Of a stretch of DNA of 35,950 nt, positions 35,253 to 35,950 are shown piece after piece. The stretch covers positions 1 through 35,950 of the forward strand of contig VGUA01000019.1 in the NCBI GenBank assembly GCA_016874535.1, in the 5' to 3' direction. The notes beneath the pieces were generated by a model. It saw only the letters and a list, made by a program, of their open reading frames with translations. It ran no database searches and was not told the DNA's origin. Position 1 is the first letter of the stretch. The number at the start of each line of letters is the position of its first letter. The stretch is from Gammaproteobacteria bacterium. GTDB taxonomy: Bacteria > Pseudomonadota > Gammaproteobacteria > Ga0077536. Both the position numbers and the translations under genes were made by a program.

Positions 35253-35320
35253 GCACTGCGTTGATGATCTCACGCTCTCGGGTGTGACCTGCTTGCGCGA
35301 TAAGACCTCGGTCCCGGATC

Positions 35321-35356
35321 AAAAAAGGCCGGTTCCCTTGCGGGCGACCGGCCTTT
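35321..35356. terminator. Terminator between convergent rplS and glutaredoxin-like genes
   Basis: A 10-bp perfect stem AAAGGCCGGT/ACCGGCCTTT with a 13-nt loop. On the minus strand it is followed by a TTTTTT run, making a strong intrinsic terminator for rplS. On the plus strand only a short TTT follows. Confidence 0.92.
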
Positions 35357-35408
35357 CAATTGGCGGCAACTCGCGTTGCCCCAACCAACATCGTGACGAC
35401 GCTGGAGT

Positions 35409-35777
35409 TCAGCTTCCCTTCTTGGCGGTCGGCGTGATCTTCTCGCGGATACGCGCAGCCTTGCCCTTCAGTTCGCGCATGTAATAGAGCTTGGCGCGTC
35501 GCACGGCACCACGACGCTTGACAGTCACATCGGCGACCAACGGGCTGTGAGTGGGGAACACGCGCTCCACGCCCTCGCCATGCGAAATCTTGCGCACGGT
35601 GAAGGAGGAATTGGCGCCGCGATTGCGCTTGGCAATCACCACGCCTTCAAAGGCCTGCAGACGCTCGCGGTTGCCTTCCACCACCTTGACCTGCACGACC
35701 ACGGTATCGCCGGGCGAAAAGTCTGGGAGTTTGCGCGTGATCTGCTCAGCTTCAAGTTGACGAATCAGGTCGGTCAT
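35409..35777 (-). CDS. rplS: 50S ribosomal protein L19
   Basis: L19 lies at the interface of the 50S and 30S subunits. The 122-residue product from ATG 35777 begins [12 protein letters not shown] and contains the family motifs [50 protein letters not shown] and [16 protein letters not shown]. The open frame reaches 35900, but the shorter start has a GGAG site and the usual length (about 115-120). It follows trmD, as in the common rpsP-rimM-trmD-rplS operon. Confidence 0.96.
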   Translation of the reverse strand: MTDLIRQLEAEQITRKLPDFSPGDTVVVQVKVVEGNRERLQAFEGVVIAKRNRGANSSFTVRKISHGEGVERVFPTHSPLVADVTVKRRGAVRRAKLYYMRELKGKAARIREKITPTAKKGS

Positions 35778-35838
35778 GGGGGGCTCCAGCCATCGGGTCC
35801 GTAAAGGCGGCGGATTGTAGCCTATCGATGGGCAGTAA

Positions 35839-35950
35839 TTAAGCCTCGTCGGCTGATTTTTCAGGGTTTTCGCGCCCAATTTCCGCAGCCACCCGGGCAA
35901 TTTCGGGTCGCTCGAGTGCTGCCGCCATCAGATCTGGTCGCCGGGCTGCG
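35839..35950 (-). CDS. trmD: tRNA (guanine-N1)-methyltransferase TrmD, C-terminal fragment (5' part beyond window)
   Basis: The last 36 codons of a gene entering from the window edge. The frame reads [15 protein letters not shown] and ends [12 protein letters not shown] before TAA. RRPDL is the conserved end region of TrmD, and the position directly upstream of rplS supports this strongly. TrmD makes m1G37 in tRNA, which prevents frameshifting. Only the non-catalytic tail is visible, so the call depends mostly on the motif and the context. Confidence 0.8.
   Translation of the reverse strand, partial: AARRPDLMAAALERPEIARVAAEIGRENPEKSADEA

Overview
The window is a GC-rich chromosomal segment of a gammaproteobacterium. 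The evidence is the conserved gene order rpsB-tsf-pyrH-frr-uppS-cdsA-dxr-rseP-bamA with map-glnD divergent, a MutH mismatch endonuclease, heptose/Kdo lipopolysaccharide genes, and a thiC/tolC neighbourhood. A PEP-CTERM protein suggests an environmental, exopolysaccharide-producing lineage. The genus cannot be told from the sequence. No rRNA, tRNA, CRISPR array, transposase or prophage was seen.

Layout. (1) 1-9536, minus strand: a nine-gene operon for translation (S2, EF-Ts, RRF), UMP kinase, undecaprenyl-PP synthesis, phospholipid and isoprenoid precursors, the RseP protease and BamA (cut by the window edge). Several genes overlap by ATGA. A strong promoter with a GC-rich discriminator precedes rpsB. 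(2) 9557-13663, plus: map-glnD-mutH, with glnD and mutH coupled by a GTGA overlap. (3) 13677-14729, minus: a metallo-beta-lactamase-fold hydrolase interrupted by one in-frame TAA. (4) 14822-16936, the accessory hot spot: a DUF3833-type lipoprotein gene is followed by two antisense toxin-antitoxin modules (an orphan Xre antitoxin with a toxin remnant, then intact higBA). Each module is followed by another partial copy of the lipoprotein gene's 3' end. (5) 16963-20611: a PEP-CTERM protein with a sigma-54-type promoter, divergent from a large TPR protein whose tail itself resembles a PEP-CTERM signal. A pair of direct repeats 42 bp apart lies between them. (6) 20752-24836: dusA, a predicted exported methyltransferase, and thiC under a TPP riboswitch. 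(7) 24837-28571: PCMT-like methyltransferase, rhodanese, TolC, isochorismatase-like hydrolase, and a glycine-zipper/Q-rich exported protein. (8) 28627-32311, minus: hldE-hldD-waaA, overlapping, for inner-core LPS. (9) 32369-35950: DUF3108 protein with an upstream in-frame mini-ORF, dsbC, xerD, a glutaredoxin-like protein, rplS and the end of trmD.

Most of the window is housekeeping. The parts that deserve attention are the toxin-antitoxin array with repeated lipoprotein gene tails (15221-16849), the PEP-CTERM/TPR regulatory region (17791-18300), the unusual TPR tail, the interrupted hydrolase, and the mini-ORF before the DUF3108 gene.
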